Of a stretch of 64,000 bases of DNA, positions 26,900 to 41,640 are shown in pieces. The DNA comes from Patagioenas fasciata (lineage: Eukaryota > Chordata > Aves > Columbiformes > Columbidae), in the NCBI RefSeq assembly GCF_037038585.1, contig NC_092560.1, forward strand, positions 61,198,049 through 61,262,048. The letters are read 5' to 3'. The notes beneath the pieces are model-generated. The model had not been told where the DNA came from and did not search any database. It saw only the letters and a program-made list of their open reading frames with translations. Each line of letters starts with the position of its first letter. Position 1 is the first letter of the stretch. The translations under genes and the position numbers were made by a program.

Positions 26900-29800
26900 T
26901 CCAATCCTAGATTGGAGTATTTTTAGATATACAGGCTGTTTAAAAATACAGAGTCTATTTGAAATCACTATATCTTTGACATTGGGTCCATCTATTTGAA
27001 ACACCTTGTAGTATCACAACAATTTAAACAAAGATCTCAAAAACTTAGTACAAAATAGGTCAGGAGTCTTTAAAATTGTTACTGATACCTATTTTATACT
27101 GGGATATTTTAAGTTATTCTGTTGCACCAACTAATAATAGATAGAGCATATTAGAGTGGTTTTATTTACTCTGTTTTCTGTCACATGAAACTAATCCACA
27201 CATACATTATTGATAAATACTGCACACCTCTCCAGTTCACAGCATCTAAATTATGCAGAATTAGGAACAGCTGACAAACTAATACATATAACTGTTTATC
27301 CTAGTAAATAACAGTGTATTTGTTGCCAGCATACTTGGTGAACTGCAGTTTTGAGTAAAATCTGAAGTTTTAGATATAGATGGATTTTTTTCCATAGATG
27401 CCACAACATTTAGCATTCAGATTGATACCAATTTCATTACTCTTTTGCTCAGACAAAATATATTGGAATTAACTTAATTATATACAAAAGCATCATTTGA
27501 AAGCTATAACACAGCTTTATAAAAAGAAAAAGTTTTGCAGTATTTTAGAGTATAATAACATGCAAATGTTTCAGTACTGCATTGCACTATAGTTGTTCCA
27601 TCAACAATCAATAACCTTCTACAATGCTCACATCTGCCTTGTTTTTACAAAGCAGTGCTTATTTTTGTCTAGGAACTACACACAACATTCACAAGCAACA
27701 TCTCTCAACAGTCATGAAGTATTTAGCACAATATTCACCTGAGAGCATCACCTAGCACATATTTTCAAAGCAATAATCTTAGATTACATTTGCATTGGGT
27801 TTCCAAAAGAAAGTATGAGTTTTCCTATGCAGATACACAAGGCCAAATTCACCTCATCAGTTCACTTAATTCATGTCTGGAATGAATTTGGGCTATTCTC
27901 TATTCAACTGTGTTGAATTAGACTTTGCATCTTCAGCTTTATTAGATGGAAGTCGTTACCTGAGAAACGCCCCACAGAATATCCATTGTTTAATATTACA
28001 GTAGTACAGAGAAATAAGCAAAATTTTGCACAAAGTTAATTGTACACTCCGTGTTCTGCCAGTTATGACTGGACAGCTTAGGCGAACAATTCATAGGCCT
28101 AATGATGTACATTGTGGAATTTGGGGCTTTTTTGATCACTGGGGCAATACAAGTACGAGACGAAAGCTTAAAACCCTAAAAGCAAGCGATTCTTCAAATA
28201 CTGAAATCTAAATCCCATTTTATTATGCTGTCAATGAACTGCTGAGATTCTCCTTTGCTTGTTAACATGATAGCAGACAGATGAGAAGAAATAAAAAGTA
28301 CTGGCCTGTGAAAGGCAAATCAAAAGGGAAGATTGAAGGGATTTCTCGAGTTACTCAGGTGAGTCTTTATGCTCCAGCCAGTGACCCAGCCAGTGGTCAG
28401 AACGGTGCAGGTTCCGTTTGGTTGCTCTGAACGCTTAGACACAGTATCCAACTGTCTGCCCAAAAGGCTGAGAATTTGCAGTTTCTTTGTAAGCTTACTG
28501 CACAATAAACAAAAGAAGGGAATTTGATACTAACTAAACAGAGAATGAATAGTCAATAACGTTGTATAAACTTTTTCAAGTCACAAATCTTTATGCAGCA
28601 GGAGATACTTTGCGTGTTACTGGAGTCTTTTATTGAAAAGATTGCTTTTTTTGGTTCCCTCCACTCATTTTTTAGGTGTAAAATGTATTTTTCTAAAACG
28701 AAACCCTCACCTGTAAGCAGATAATGCCATTGAATCCCTAACTTCTATAAAAGAAAGGTAAACCATTGATTAAGTAGGAGTTTAAGTGAATGAAGAAAAT
28801 GGAGAGCGCTATGGTTACAGAGATATTTAAATATCCTGCAGAACTGCAAAATAATTATGACATTCAACATGGGTGGCATAATGTCTAGGAAATAAATGTT
28901 TGTAGTAAACAAAAATGTGTATTTTTTCCTTTGTTGGATCTCTAATTCTTAAAATTCAAAAAGTATTTAAAGTATATAACCAACATTTTGAATAAAAAAT
29001 TAAAATATTTAACAAGTTCCATGCTATCATAACTCAACAACTATGAAATGAGGTGGCATGTGAAGAAGAAACATAGAGGACAAAACGCAAATGCAAAGAT
29101 TTTTGTATAACAATTTTAGATACAATTAACGAGAGGTTATAGACCTAAACCTGAATACTTTTATGGGGGAAACATTATTGTATGCATCATGGTGTATATT
29201 TCTCAGAATGTGTTAGCTGTCAAGTTTAAGTAATACCTTACATGCCCTTTTTGTAACTTGCAGAATTAGCTTTATGAAACACAGCTGTTCAAAATAAAGC
29301 CTGGACCAGCAGTGCCATCTAGCATCTTAAAAAAACAGAAAAAAATACAACAACAACAAAATCCCTGTGCACTTACAGAATTGGTAGGTTAGCATTTATT
29401 AAGACTATCAATCTTTGTAATAGATCTATGCATCAAGTCATAACCCCCAAGTGAGCAACAGGACATGTTTTGATAATCAGTATATTACCAAATATAACAT
29501 CTGTACACGTCACAAACCATCTGGACAATAAAAGTGTCAGAAAAAACTCTTTAGCCTTTGAAAGAGCTGAACTGAGACTGGGGAGAAGAAGGCTGCATTT
29601 ATACATGCCATGTTGGGTTATAATACATGGATCATGTGAAGCTGTGATAAAGATGGGAAGAAGGAACAGCAAGAGGTTTTCTTCCTGAAGCAATATGAAA
29701 TACATAGAATGATTTAGATGACTGAAGAAAATATTTGGCTATGCCAGTAAAGAGAAACATCTGCTTTACATGGCTTAATACATGAATCCCCCATTCTGAA

Positions 29801-32800
29801 ATGTAACAGATTTCTGCTTTGCACTGTTAAATATTGATATGTATCAATGCTTATGAAATGCACTCATTTGCTCTTCTCTATATGGAGTTAGAAGGCTTAA
29901 GATTTGCGAAAGTATAACAGTGAGTGAAATTTCACCCACTTTTATTGTTTGTTGAACAGAATGAATTGCTTGGCATTGCATAAGACAAAACATGAAAACA
30001 AATACTGTCTCTTAGAGCCTACAGTATAGAAGACAGGCTCTGAAATGACAGGATGTACTGGGAAGCCTTGAAACAGAGTCATTAATTATCGTCATTGTTA
30101 GGAGCAAGCCTTTAGAAAGAACTTGAGTGAAAACAAGGATGGGAAGACACTGTAGCATAAGGAGCTTAGAGAAAGAGAAATGACATGGGTTACTTTCACA
30201 AGCTCAGCCACATCAGCCCCTTGGCACAATACAGTGTATAGATAAAGATATAGGTACGCACCTTTGCCCCATAGCTATGAATAATTTCTGTATTGCAAAA
30301 AAAACCCAGACTAATCAATTATATCACAGGCATGATAATTAGATTATTAATCTTTCAGTTGAAAGACCCTGAAGAACTATTACATTGTGAAAAATTATTA
30401 ATGCCTTGGCAACTCAAACAGATTTCATCTGCCACTGTTTTCTCCTGTTCCTGGGGATTTTTGTGTGGATCTTCCCTGAGAAAAGTTTCATTGATCTAGG
30501 ACTGTAAATCTAAGATACAGCTTGCAATACCCTAGATCATGCTGTTCATGAAATATAATTCTTCACCCACCTCAGCTGAGTTTTCTTGGAATAGAAACAA
30601 AAATAGAGTGCAAAGATTTACACAAAAACCCCTACAGCAAAACTAACCCCACCAAGTCGAGATGCCCAGTGACCACGCTCAGATAACCCGTGTGTCCAGA
30701 TTGTGATAGACCTACCAGCAAATTTTGTCTCCACAGAAACTCGTACAAAACAAACCAATCTAGAGACAGCTTAATGTAACATTCTGCATCTGGATTACAT
30801 GTTAAAAATAAACTAAGTTACATCAAAGTAACTGTTAGGCAGCTGCTGTAAAGTCACCAGCATCTCAAAATCATCATTCATCCTGGTAGAAAAGTGCTGT
30901 ATCTAGACATTTATTTAGCTGGTTTTCTTTCAGGGAACAAGTACCTTTTATCAGTCAAAAGCTTCACTTTATTATGTTTGCTTATTAAGCTAGTATTACA
31001 TAAGATTTTGTGAGCTTCAACTATGGCACAGCATTCAGCTGAGTTAGATGCAAACACTAAATACATATCCATTATATTCTCATTTTCCATGTCAGGGCTT
31101 CGACTGTTTGATTATTTATTTTTCCTAGAGAGAAATGCTACTCTGTAAGAATAGTTATTTTTTTGAGTATAAAGTCTGTAGTACTTTTAAAATGACAGCA
31201 GGTTTTACACAGAGTAGTGGAAAAGCATACTGTCAACACTATAGTCTGATAAAGTGTTTTTACCTTTATAAAAAAATATACAAATGGTGGCAGCATGCCA
31301 TGTGTTTCCCAGTACAATCACCCTAACTTTAGACCTACCAACAGAAAGGAACAACATGCACTTTGAAAGGCAATCCAAAGGAAATGTGGGAACGGAGACA
31401 AGGCAGATGTTTTACAGAGCTCCCTTCTGCCCTCAATTGCTTATTTCAAACTTTCTAGAAAGAAAACTCAATGAGGTGGTTAACCCAGAGAATGTTTAAT
31501 TTCCACACTCTTTTCAACCTTCTGTTTAAATGCTAGTTAGTATCTTACCTTTTTCTTGTGTTCTAATTTTAAAACTTTCATTTTCCTTTTTAATTTTATT
31601 TCTGTTAAGGTGGACTGGTGTGGTTAGGAATTCATCTTCACTGGGTGAGTATCTGCTTATAGACTTAGGGAGACAAGGTACCTTACATACACCAATACAG
31701 CTATTTATGCAGATCACATCAGTTTATACAGAAAACTCATCATATCCCTGCAGAGCTCAGGGCTTGATATGACAGGGTGCCTATTTGTTCAGCATCATCC
31801 CTTTGGTGTTTAAATAGTAAGAGTGTTTCCAAAGGAAACCAAAAGCAGAGAATGAAATACAGAGAGGGAAAATACACTCAAACTAGACACCCATACACAC
31901 AGCTAACACCCAGCACAAAACCGATTAGCTGCCTGAGGCCACCGAGAGCCTAGGCACAGGATGTTTTCCTAAAGGGAGGAGGGGCTAGCTTGACCTTTTA
32001 ATTTATAAAGGGAAACCACACACCCAGGTGTTGCAGCTCTGCTCACTAGGAGCAATTAGGACACAATCTGGGTTGTTTATTTTGTTGGGTTCAGAGGTCC
32101 ATGCTGAAAGATCAAAAAAGACTTATAGTGACTCAGTAAGCTCCATGCGTGTGATGTTTTTCAACTGGCTTTTGTGTTGGTACTGTCTTGTTATTTGTTT
32201 ATTTGGAAAGAAAAAACAGTCTCCTTAAGTAGGAAATCCCACTTTGACTACAATAAGGCAAATTGCCCCTTCATGTTAAAGTTGGATTTTAAGGAAAAAA
32301 ACTTGAAAGGAAATTTGTGTCTGTACAGTGAGCAGCAGCCATTCAGTTAATGATGAATTCTCAAAACTGATAAAGCAAATCCTTTCTAGTTGAATCCACT
32401 TTTATTGAATACTTCGTGACTTAAGGTATATTGTTATAAACAAACTTAGTAAAGGGATTGATTTAGTGTATTTTAAACCAGTAATAGGTTTCAGACAGTA
32501 CAACAATTCTTCTTGTTATCTACAGAGACATAAAAGAAAACATATAGCCATCAATTACAGCAGGGACTCTTAAGGGACTCTTCTGGACAACAGTGACACC
32601 AATGTCACAGCCAGTTGCACAATTACCTCTGCTACTTTCTTAGAATGAATGAGTCAAGCTTTTAAAGCTCTCCCAACCCAAACTGTGCCAGCATGGCAAT
32701 GAAAGTTGGGCAGTATTTCTAACAAGCAATAAAAAAACGTGTCTCACGCTGTCAGCACAGACCCAATAGTGAAAGAAAATATGCTGTGGTGCTCCCAAGC

Positions 32801-35800
32801 TCTGGTATCCTGAATCTCTCCAAAGATGATAGGTGCTGTTCTGAAAGTGCTGCCCATTAGTGTGGTCTCAGGTTTCCTTAAAAACAGTCCTGCATCAAAG
32901 CTGTGTAGAGCCGACCCCTTGGATAGTACTTAAAGGACAACTGCCCAGGAAATCTAGGTCCCTGTGTGGAACAAAACCTACCAGTTATTGTATGGATATG
33001 CAACTTTTAGCATGTTGTAATATCTTGGACAATCTTCAAGCAAGAAAGAGATTCTTCCTCTCTACTAAAGTTCTTGGTAGTTGATCTGTCATCAACTACC
33101 CACAAGACAGAAGGAGGGTAAAAATAGCCATTCTTCACAACAAATTCCTTTCCAAATCTTTCAGATTCTCTGTCAATGCCTCTTCTGTGGCTACTGTTCT
33201 TTCAGCTACAGAGGACCTTGGCCAACAGGATGGTAAGCCAGCCATACAGTGGAAACCCTCTGAAATCTTGAGATTGGCAAAGAGAGATGTCAAAACTTCT
33301 CAATAGGGCTACATTACTGCAACAACTAACAACAGGCTGGGATACCGCAGTGTGGTCACTGCTCTTGCAAAGGCTTGTACACAACCTCAAATTAACATAC
33401 TCCTAGTGTGATCCAGAAAAAAACTGATATTAATGGAGACCTTTTTCCAGCTGATGTGGTAGATCTTTTGCTCAAGAATTATAAAGAGCCTTGTGTGTGT
33501 GAGTAGGGTTTCTTTCAGTGTGTGAACCTTAATCTTGAAGGTTATGACAGCAGCACCTACCTGGGACATGTTGGGATATGGCAGCCAACAGCATTAGAAA
33601 GGAATTAATGCAGGCTGCTTTTTCTCTCAAAATAGTCTTTTTATTTCTACTGTTTGCTGACATTTAGTCCTACATCAACAAGAAACTTTAAATAAAGACA
33701 GACTGGCTATTTGGTCTTGTCTTCACTATTTAGAAATTTCCTTGCTAAGGTTTTCATGGAAAGAAAATAAAAACCAAGTCTAACATTTCAAACTTCCAGA
33801 ACAACCCTATACAAGTCCGCTTTTTTTTTTTCCACAAAAATGAAGCAAGTATGTTTTTCTAAAGGAAATGGCATATGAAAAATTTGGCACTGTAAGATCT
33901 GATTCACTGCAATGTCTTCTTCTTCCATTCCATTCTGACTGACACAAAAAACAGTGATGTGGAAATGTCAGCCCTCATTTTATATGGCACTAATATTTTC
34001 CACAGCTTTGATATTCTAAGACAAAAATTACAACTAGAATCAGTTCTGCTATCTTTAATTTCAATGAAGAAAAACTACAGTATTCTATAAGTTTCATGAA
34101 ACAAACTTTTCTTTCATCAGAGATAAAAGCTAATTTGTCATGGCACAAATGGGAAAGAGAGAGAAAATCTATTTCTGAATGCATCTGTTGGTTATGAACA
34201 CAAATTAAGCTATGATTTTGTTCTTTTTAACCGATGGAAAAGTTTAAGATCTCAAAAATACAGTAAGAGGAGAAAATAAAACATAAAAGTTTCAACATTC
34301 CAGCTAAAAATAAATGTCCTGAACTTAGACACCAATTGCTTCACTTTTATGTAACTGGAACATGTTTTCGTTGTTTCCATTTTGATTTTTTGGGGGAGTA
34401 AGGTTATTGTACAGATTGGTGAATTTCTAGTCCATAAGCCAGTGGATGTCATACTCAGAGCTTGTTCCTCCTGACAGTCTTGACTAGAATTCACTGTTGA
34501 ATGCTTCTTGAAAGTTACTTTTAGCCACAAGTTATTGTGTGAGCTGCAGGAATTGTGTGGAAGATAGACACAGAAAGAGGAACTTTCTGAAGCATAGATT
34601 AGAATGCAAGATGGATCTGATAGCCATAACAGTTATTCCTGGATCTGGTGTTTATGAAAAAAATAGACTCTTTATCAATAACAGCTGTAACTTTTATTCC
34701 CTATTTTAAAGAAAACCTACCATGTACAAAGCTACAGGGCTACAAAACTGGTAGTAATTTAAAAAGAAATGAATACTTAAGAAATATAGAAGCAAATTCA
34801 ATGGTTTATTTCTCAGAATTTTAAACTACATCAGATGAGCAAAATAGCAAGGGAATAAATAAGCAGATGAGGAAAATCTTGTTTTCTCAGCAATTTTACA
34901 ATCCAAAGTTAGTGGACACTAAATAGGAAGAAAGAATTTGCTGCATAGATGGCGTGATGGGCTCATATTCTGAAGTGTTGGCTCTTACCTCTACTATTGG
35001 TCTTCTCAGTTGCCTTCAGCAAGTCTCTTCCATAGCTTTTACCTGAATTTTGTGGTATGTAATATGGATTTCTTCTGAAAAGTATTTTGAGATCTCTTGG
35101 TAACACTCTCATAGTTAAATTATATTGTTATCTTATTTTACTTTGGTTTTATCCTTTTTGAAGGCAAAACAGAGTTTGGGCATGCGGGCTATAATCTGTC
35201 CCACAGCACTACCTTTGGGCGAATAATGTTAAGCCAGGGCTATTTGCAGTATCCAGAATGGAGTTGAAGGCACTTACACATCTAAGCAACTGAACTTTTG
35301 AAAACCTTTGCTCAGAGATTATTTAAAGCTCATAGGGGCCTCAGGCTTTAACAATGGTGCTCTCGCAACTACAGACTATCTTCCAGTGTGTAAAAACACA
35401 CCTAAAACTGGACAGGATGCAACTCTGAGCCCTAGTGCACACCTTACATCATGGTGTCGGTGCATGTCCTGCTGGAATACTGAAACTAAATCTGTTTATT
35501 TCCATAAGGGATTCAACCCAGTGGCTGTTAACAATCATACCTGTGAGAAAGGCTTGAATTTCAATGCCAGGTTGAACTGCTGCTTATTTATTTTTGCATT
35601 AGGCAGTCATAAAATGCAAAAGCATACCACGGAGCATTTGACTGGAACCTAGATCTTTATTTTAAGAGGAAAGCTTTAAGCCTAGGACACAGTGGTTTTC
35701 TGAACACGGATGCATGCAAAGTAGAAAAATTACGTTGGAATTGAGTAAGAAGAGACATTATTTCACTTAAAATGGATCGATCACTTTGTTGGACTGGAGA

Positions 35801-36412
35801 TACAGACCTAAATTCTCTTCAGGCAGAAGGATTTTAACTGAGAAGTCCCATCACATTATTAAGAATCTGTGGATGAAAAGCGATCGCAACTTGTGCTTTC
35901 ATCTCTGTTTCAAAGTACTGATTCCTACCTCATTTGAACAAAGAAGATATACCTGTAGTGTCTATAAATTCAAAGTAGCAGAAGGCATCTAGGTCTACAG
36001 CAGAAAGGTAGCCAGGGCAAAATGTTTTCTTTTAGGTATACAGACAACAACCTAGATACAATAGGCTGTAGGTTCTTCTAGAACCACAAAACATCTGATA
36101 TTTAAGGATTGTGATGATGAACTTGACAGCGTGGAAATCCTTTAGTATGAACATATTGTCCTAGTTATATTGCACAGAAACAGGAGCTCACTTGTAGACA
36201 TGACGATGTCTCCAGACACCCACCAATGTTTGGCAGTTCTTACAGTGTTTCAATTCAGATTCCACTTTGTAACTCATACATTTTCTCATAAAAATATGTA
36301 GGAAGCATGTTTTAGATATCTTGTACTTGCCAGAAAGAAAGGACATTCTGACAGTCATGTAAAGTCATAATCAGTAACTAAATTGGCACGAGTCAAACAG
36401 TGTCGATGTCTA
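26900..36412. other. Intergenic, no gene seen
   Basis: AT-rich single-copy sequence with scattered short homopolymers. Reading frames stay below 115 codons and none carries a recognisable motif; the longest, at 35,308-35,652 (+), has no homology that I can identify. Confidence 0.6.
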
Positions 36413-36435
36413 GTTAAGGTACTTAGTACCTTAAC
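36413..36435. other. Perfect 10-bp inverted repeat
   Basis: GTTAAGGTAC, loop TTA, GTACCTTAAC: ten paired bases with a three-base loop. Too short for a microRNA hairpin. It may be chance or a dimeric binding site. Confidence 0.7.
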
Positions 36436-39400
36436 CCACTGTCATATTTATTACAGTGAATTTCAAGAATGTTGCGAAAAACTGTCAGTGGAAGGGACAA
36501 GGGGTGAGGGTGTGTGTATGTGCACACATTCCAGAAGAGGTTGATTCAGTCAGTATTTGTCACCGTATAAATTACAACTTCCTGAGTTTTATTATTTAAT
36601 TATTTGTTTGAACGCCAACCATCTGAGGGTGTGATTCTTGGCATAGTTCCCTATTTTTCACATCTTTTATCTACACAGAAAATACCACAAAATATGGCTC
36701 GATAAAAGACGAATACAAGACTACTTCAAACAGATGGAATGTTTACACAGTTAGATTTTTAACACAATTAACACAGTTAAATTTTTGAGAAAATTCAAAA
36801 CCAGCAGGAGCTCTAGAAGTAAACAGCCTGCAGAATTGGTCTAGGACCATTTACAGGACCTGGACTGCTAATGTAGACTTCAGTAAGAGTGCAACAAACA
36901 GCATCATGACAGAAGCAGCCTTTCTGAGTGGGATACCCTCTCATTACTTTTATCCTCCCTTTCTATTAAGGTTGATAATATCACCAGCAAAAGATTTCTT
37001 CTTCTAACTCAGCAGCAGAGGAGTAAAAGGAACTCAGTCTACCTATTCTCTGCCCTGACCACCTGCAGTTAGATATCTTGATGCACCAAGCACATGCACA
37101 TACGAGTTCTACTTACCGCTACCATAGCAGACCAATGTTCAAGACAGCAGAACAAGGGTAGCTGAAGAGGTTCTCTTTTCCTCAGCTGTAAGGGTGCATT
37201 CTTCAGACTAATTGGTTACAAATGTTCACTTAACAAGCAAAGTTATTCATATGTTACAGTAATGCAACAGTGAATCTTGAAGACTTTAAATGTTGTTCAC
37301 TTGTCTTTCTAAATCAAAATCACCCAGCAATTATTATCAAAAAAGAACACAGTACTTAAACCAAATGTCATTTTTAATCTAGGGGAAATTTGTATCCCAT
37401 CATCTAATGCACTGTTATCGTTCTTTTATTTTTTTTTTTTATTTTTTAACCAAAGAGCAAACCCTCTATATGAGTGCATAGCATAGCTAAAAAGAAAACA
37501 ACCAACCAACCACAAAAGACAAGGATTATAAATACAAGCCTTTTGCTGCTATGCTATTGTTTTTTTTCACTCACATGTGACCGAATAGTCATACTGTCTG
37601 ACAGGTATTCAGTGTAATGTGTAAAACAAACCACTAAATCAAACTCCTAGTGGGTGTGCATATGTGACACAAATACAGTACACTGGAAAAAATATAGGAA
37701 GAATTAAGCAAAAGACACCAAACACTGAATGAGCATTAAATACTGTCTTCCTTAGTCTACACTGGATATTTCCAGGGAATTTCTAGAATTGCCACGCCTT
37801 GACGCATTTTCTGTAATTTGGTCAGTGCAGGAAAACCACATAGAATCTGTTGAATTCAGCTGCCCAGAATCAACTGAAATTTGAGTCCTGTTTATTCTCT
37901 ATGTTTTGCAGGATTAGAGTTTCAGAGAGAGAGTATCCTAGCAAAAAGAAGTGGAAAATAAATTATTGTGAAAGGATGACCGAGCTTGCTCTGTTCTTGG
38001 TTATGCTGTAGTTTTGCAGGAGATGTCACTTAGTAATGCAAGCATTTTGTTAAACTTTTCATTGAGACATATTTGGTTTATTCAAAATTATGAAAACTAT
38101 GGGAAAATAATCCAACAATCACCTAAATCAATCCCTGCATCAGATCACACCCACCTAGAACAACCCAACAAATTTCTTTCTAACTTAATTTTGAAACTTT
38201 CCATGAAAAAGATTATACAACCTTCTGGTTCCTTGTAATGCTCATCAAAAGCATCAAGCATTGTTTCCATATAATGACCTTCTCCTGAGAGGATATGTAA
38301 CAGCTGCTTTGGTACCATTCTTTCCAGTCATGAAAATGCTAGTATCTTTCAGACTTGAAAAAGTGCAATGAAATGTAGCTTTTCTTTTCACAGTTTGAGT
38401 ATTTCTTAATCCCTTAGAATCCTGACAATCTCATTCCTGATACCTAGATTTCTATAAGAAGAATTCCACACCTGAGGAACTTTTTATAAGCCAGCTGAAA
38501 GTCTGAGTAGGAAAAGCTGAATAATCCTCCCCTAAGAGCATTTAAACACACACGTAGCTTTGAACACACATGCTGTCATATTGAAATTTATTGGAATATG
38601 CAATTGCTTAAGCACATGTGTAAGAAATTGTCTAGACAGCTAGCAAAGGGCTCTAAGTTCTGTAGGACCAAGCCCAGTAGATTAGAGGGTCTTATTTATG
38701 GATAGCATTTTATATGTCCTGATGTGCTGAGTTGATTTGCATTAATTTCCCTGACATTAAGCTCAGTCATTGTCCCTTCATAAGTATGACTTGCACATTT
38801 GCTCTTGTTGTAGAGGACAATACCTTTTACACATTAGCTGACGTTGATTGATTTGTTTTTGTCAGAAGTCCAGGCTGGACATAGTCATTCTTAGTGCCAG
38901 GCCACTCCCTACCTGCAGTTTATTCAGTCTTCAGAAAGGAGATCTACCATGTCAACCATCATTCAAAAAACTGGGGAGACAACATCCCAGCCATCACTTC
39001 ACTGCAGATGCTCCATGTCAGGTATAGGATAGGCTGTTTTCAAAGTCCACAATACTCTGCATTTCTGAACAGATGTTCAAGGACAAGTTTCCATTCTTGA
39101 GGATATGTGGCTTTTCCCTAGCTCCTGTTTGAGGACACTAACCATTTGCAAGAGAAAGGAAGGATATTTCTTCTGAAGACCACCAGGGATCATCTTGTCC
39201 AGTGGAGCTGTGCATAAGCTCCCAGTCTTAGGCTTCTGGAGGAGCACCTCTTACTGCTAACTGGAGAGAGAAAAGCATTGTTTTCCCTCATCCCCCTCTC
39301 CTCAGTAGAGTGGGCTTGTGGTTGCTTACCTGGTGACAGGATTTGTTAATAAATTTGAATGTATGTCCATAGGGAGCGAGGACCAAAAAGACTGGTAATT

Positions 39401-41139
39401 AAATGGTACAGTCTGAGTTAATACATTATTTGTAAATGCTTTTAAATTTTTTTTTCTGACTAATCACCATTCATTAACCATGACTCTAACTAGCTATGTA
39501 TCTCTCATGCCTAGAGTTCCTTGTAGAAAGCATTTACCTACCACTATACTAACTAACTAGCTAGCAAGCTAAGTAACTAAAGAAATTATAGAACTGTTAA
39601 TGTATTGAAGAGTTTTCTGCATTTGAGCCAATGCCTGACACAACCCCCAACAAGTGAAGCTGACCTGTGGCAGGCTGGAGCAAGCATCACCATCTTTTTG
39701 TTAAATTGTTTGCATTATGTTGTGTAATCCAACAGACTCATAAAAGTTCAGATGATACTAAAAGCGTTAGTGTTGAATGATTCAAAAATTAAGCAAATAA
39801 TCTGCATAATCTGTGGATATTGTAGGTTGGCCTATCTATTTGGCCTTTACATATGCTCTCCTCTGCTTAGACGTCATTTTGTATTAAATAGTGCTTTTCC
39901 ACAAACAACTGACAACTTTTGCCACAACTGAGTAACTTGCTCTTTGTTGTTTATATTTCTGCCATTCTGATACACAAAAAAAGGGCTCCAAATTTATATA
40001 ATTTTCCTGCTAATCACATTAATAGGATAACTTGGTGAATCAGGGCTGGAAGGAATACCAGAGGAAAAGCAGTATCACAAGCAGAGTAGAAGAGAAAGAA
40101 ATTGAGGTGTCCCTCCTTCTTTGGCTTACTCCCTCCATTCTTTGGGTGCAAGAAGCTTTTCTGTGCTTTTGAAAACTGCTCAAGGTGAGCTTATACCCAA
40201 TACACAGGCTTTCACTGCTTGTTATGATCAGTAATGTCTCTTGGTTTGGCAAATTTTGGCCTGGTTTAAGGGCGACATATCCCAGAGCTGCACTAAAAAA
40301 AAAAAAAAAATCATTATTTTTACTGTTTAGAAATATCCAAGTAAGGTATTTTACCAATTGTTAGCATGCAAAAAACAATGTGTGTCATTTTCAGAGTTCC
40401 TTGCTTTTAACTGCATGTAGGATACATGAAATGTGATGTCAAGTTTACTGAATCTGACATGTAGAAGCTAATCATTATCATCAGTAACTGGTAACATGGT
40501 TAAAATCTGCAACAATTTGGATCTCTGTGGCCAGTTGTTACCCATATGCTGTAAAGAAAAATAATCTCTTTAAGCCTCACAGAATGGATGACTGCTCTTC
40601 AGAGAGCTGCTTAAAACTTTAACATACTGTAAAGATTTTCAATAATGCTAGAAAGAAGATACCATATTGTTATCCTTTATGTTTTGATCTCAATAAAAAA
40701 CTAAAAAAATCTGCTAATAAATATAGAACTAACTAAGCTGCATTTCAAAACCATAATCAGCAGCTGGAGAGTACCCTATAACAGAAGAAAATCATCTTTA
40801 AAAAGACCACAGCTCAGCAATATGCTGACTTTGAGGGACTCATTCTTTGATACAGACTCTAGCACAGTGGTGGAGCCTGGCTGTTCTTTCTGAAATCCAG
40901 GACTAAATAATAAGAAGACTGGATCTAGCTGGGCAATTATATCTGAGTCATGGTATTTTTCCTAATAATATTAAGGTTAGCAGCACGCCCTAAGGTATGA
41001 ATTGCTTAGGAGAAAAATACCATATATTTGAGATGACTCCACATTCATTTTTTGTCTTCATGACATCTTTGATGAGACACATTTGTCACACATATGTGAC
41101 AAGGTATGTGCTTAGTAAAGGTGGCATGCAACCCTGCAC
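36436..41139. other. Intergenic, no gene seen
   Basis: AT-rich sequence with a T tract near 37,427-37,440, a CTAA-type short repeat at 39,548-39,580 and a 17-A tract near 40,294-40,310. A near-palindrome TTGTCACA-CATA-TGTGACAA lies at 41,083-41,102. Nothing else supports a feature. Confidence 0.6.
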
Positions 41140-41640
41140 TGCACTCCTGTGGAAACACATGTGGAACGTACCCTGTAAGAGACAGTGTGCCACATATCTC
41201 CCAGGTGATGCCATAGGTGGGAAGGCTGACAGGTGCCCAGCCTGGCTCGCAGCAGCTCCAGCACCACCACTCAGCAGAAGGCATGCAGAACTGTGCCTTG
41301 CCACCCAGCCCTGCTCCACACTTCCCCGCAAGCAAAGGGCTCCCTTCCATCACCCTTCCTCACACTGAGAGGTGCTTACTCACAGAAGTAATCCCAGTGA
41401 CTGCTACAAATTAACTGACAAAGGAGAGGCAATGTGTGAGCTCCCTCTGCAATGTGTGAGCTATTAACTAGCTCAGAGGGAGCCCAGCTGGCTACCCTGG
41501 CTGCCTGCAGCTCGGCAAGCGTCTTCAGCTGTTGGGCTGATGTTCCTAGCTGTCAGCTCTGTTTCAAATAGCTTCACAAGCAATGCCTAGAAGTAACTTC
41601 TTCACTCCCTTCCAGTAGCACTCAAGACGGATGGAGCCTA
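41140..41640. other. GC-richer intergenic patch with nested repeats
   Basis: GC-rich relative to its neighbours but CpG-poor. Contains the direct repeat GCAATGTGTGAGCT at 41,429-41,442 and 41,449-41,462 (period 20). It also has 10-base inverted arms GCTCCCTCTG (41,440-41,449) and CAGAGGGAGC (41,474-41,483), and an inner hairpin GAGCTA/TAGCTC (41,458-41,463 with 41,469-41,474). Overlapping reading frames of up to 123 codons on both strands share no resemblance to known proteins and fit GC bias. It could be a regulatory patch, a diverged repeat or an unannotated RNA exon. Confidence 0.35.
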
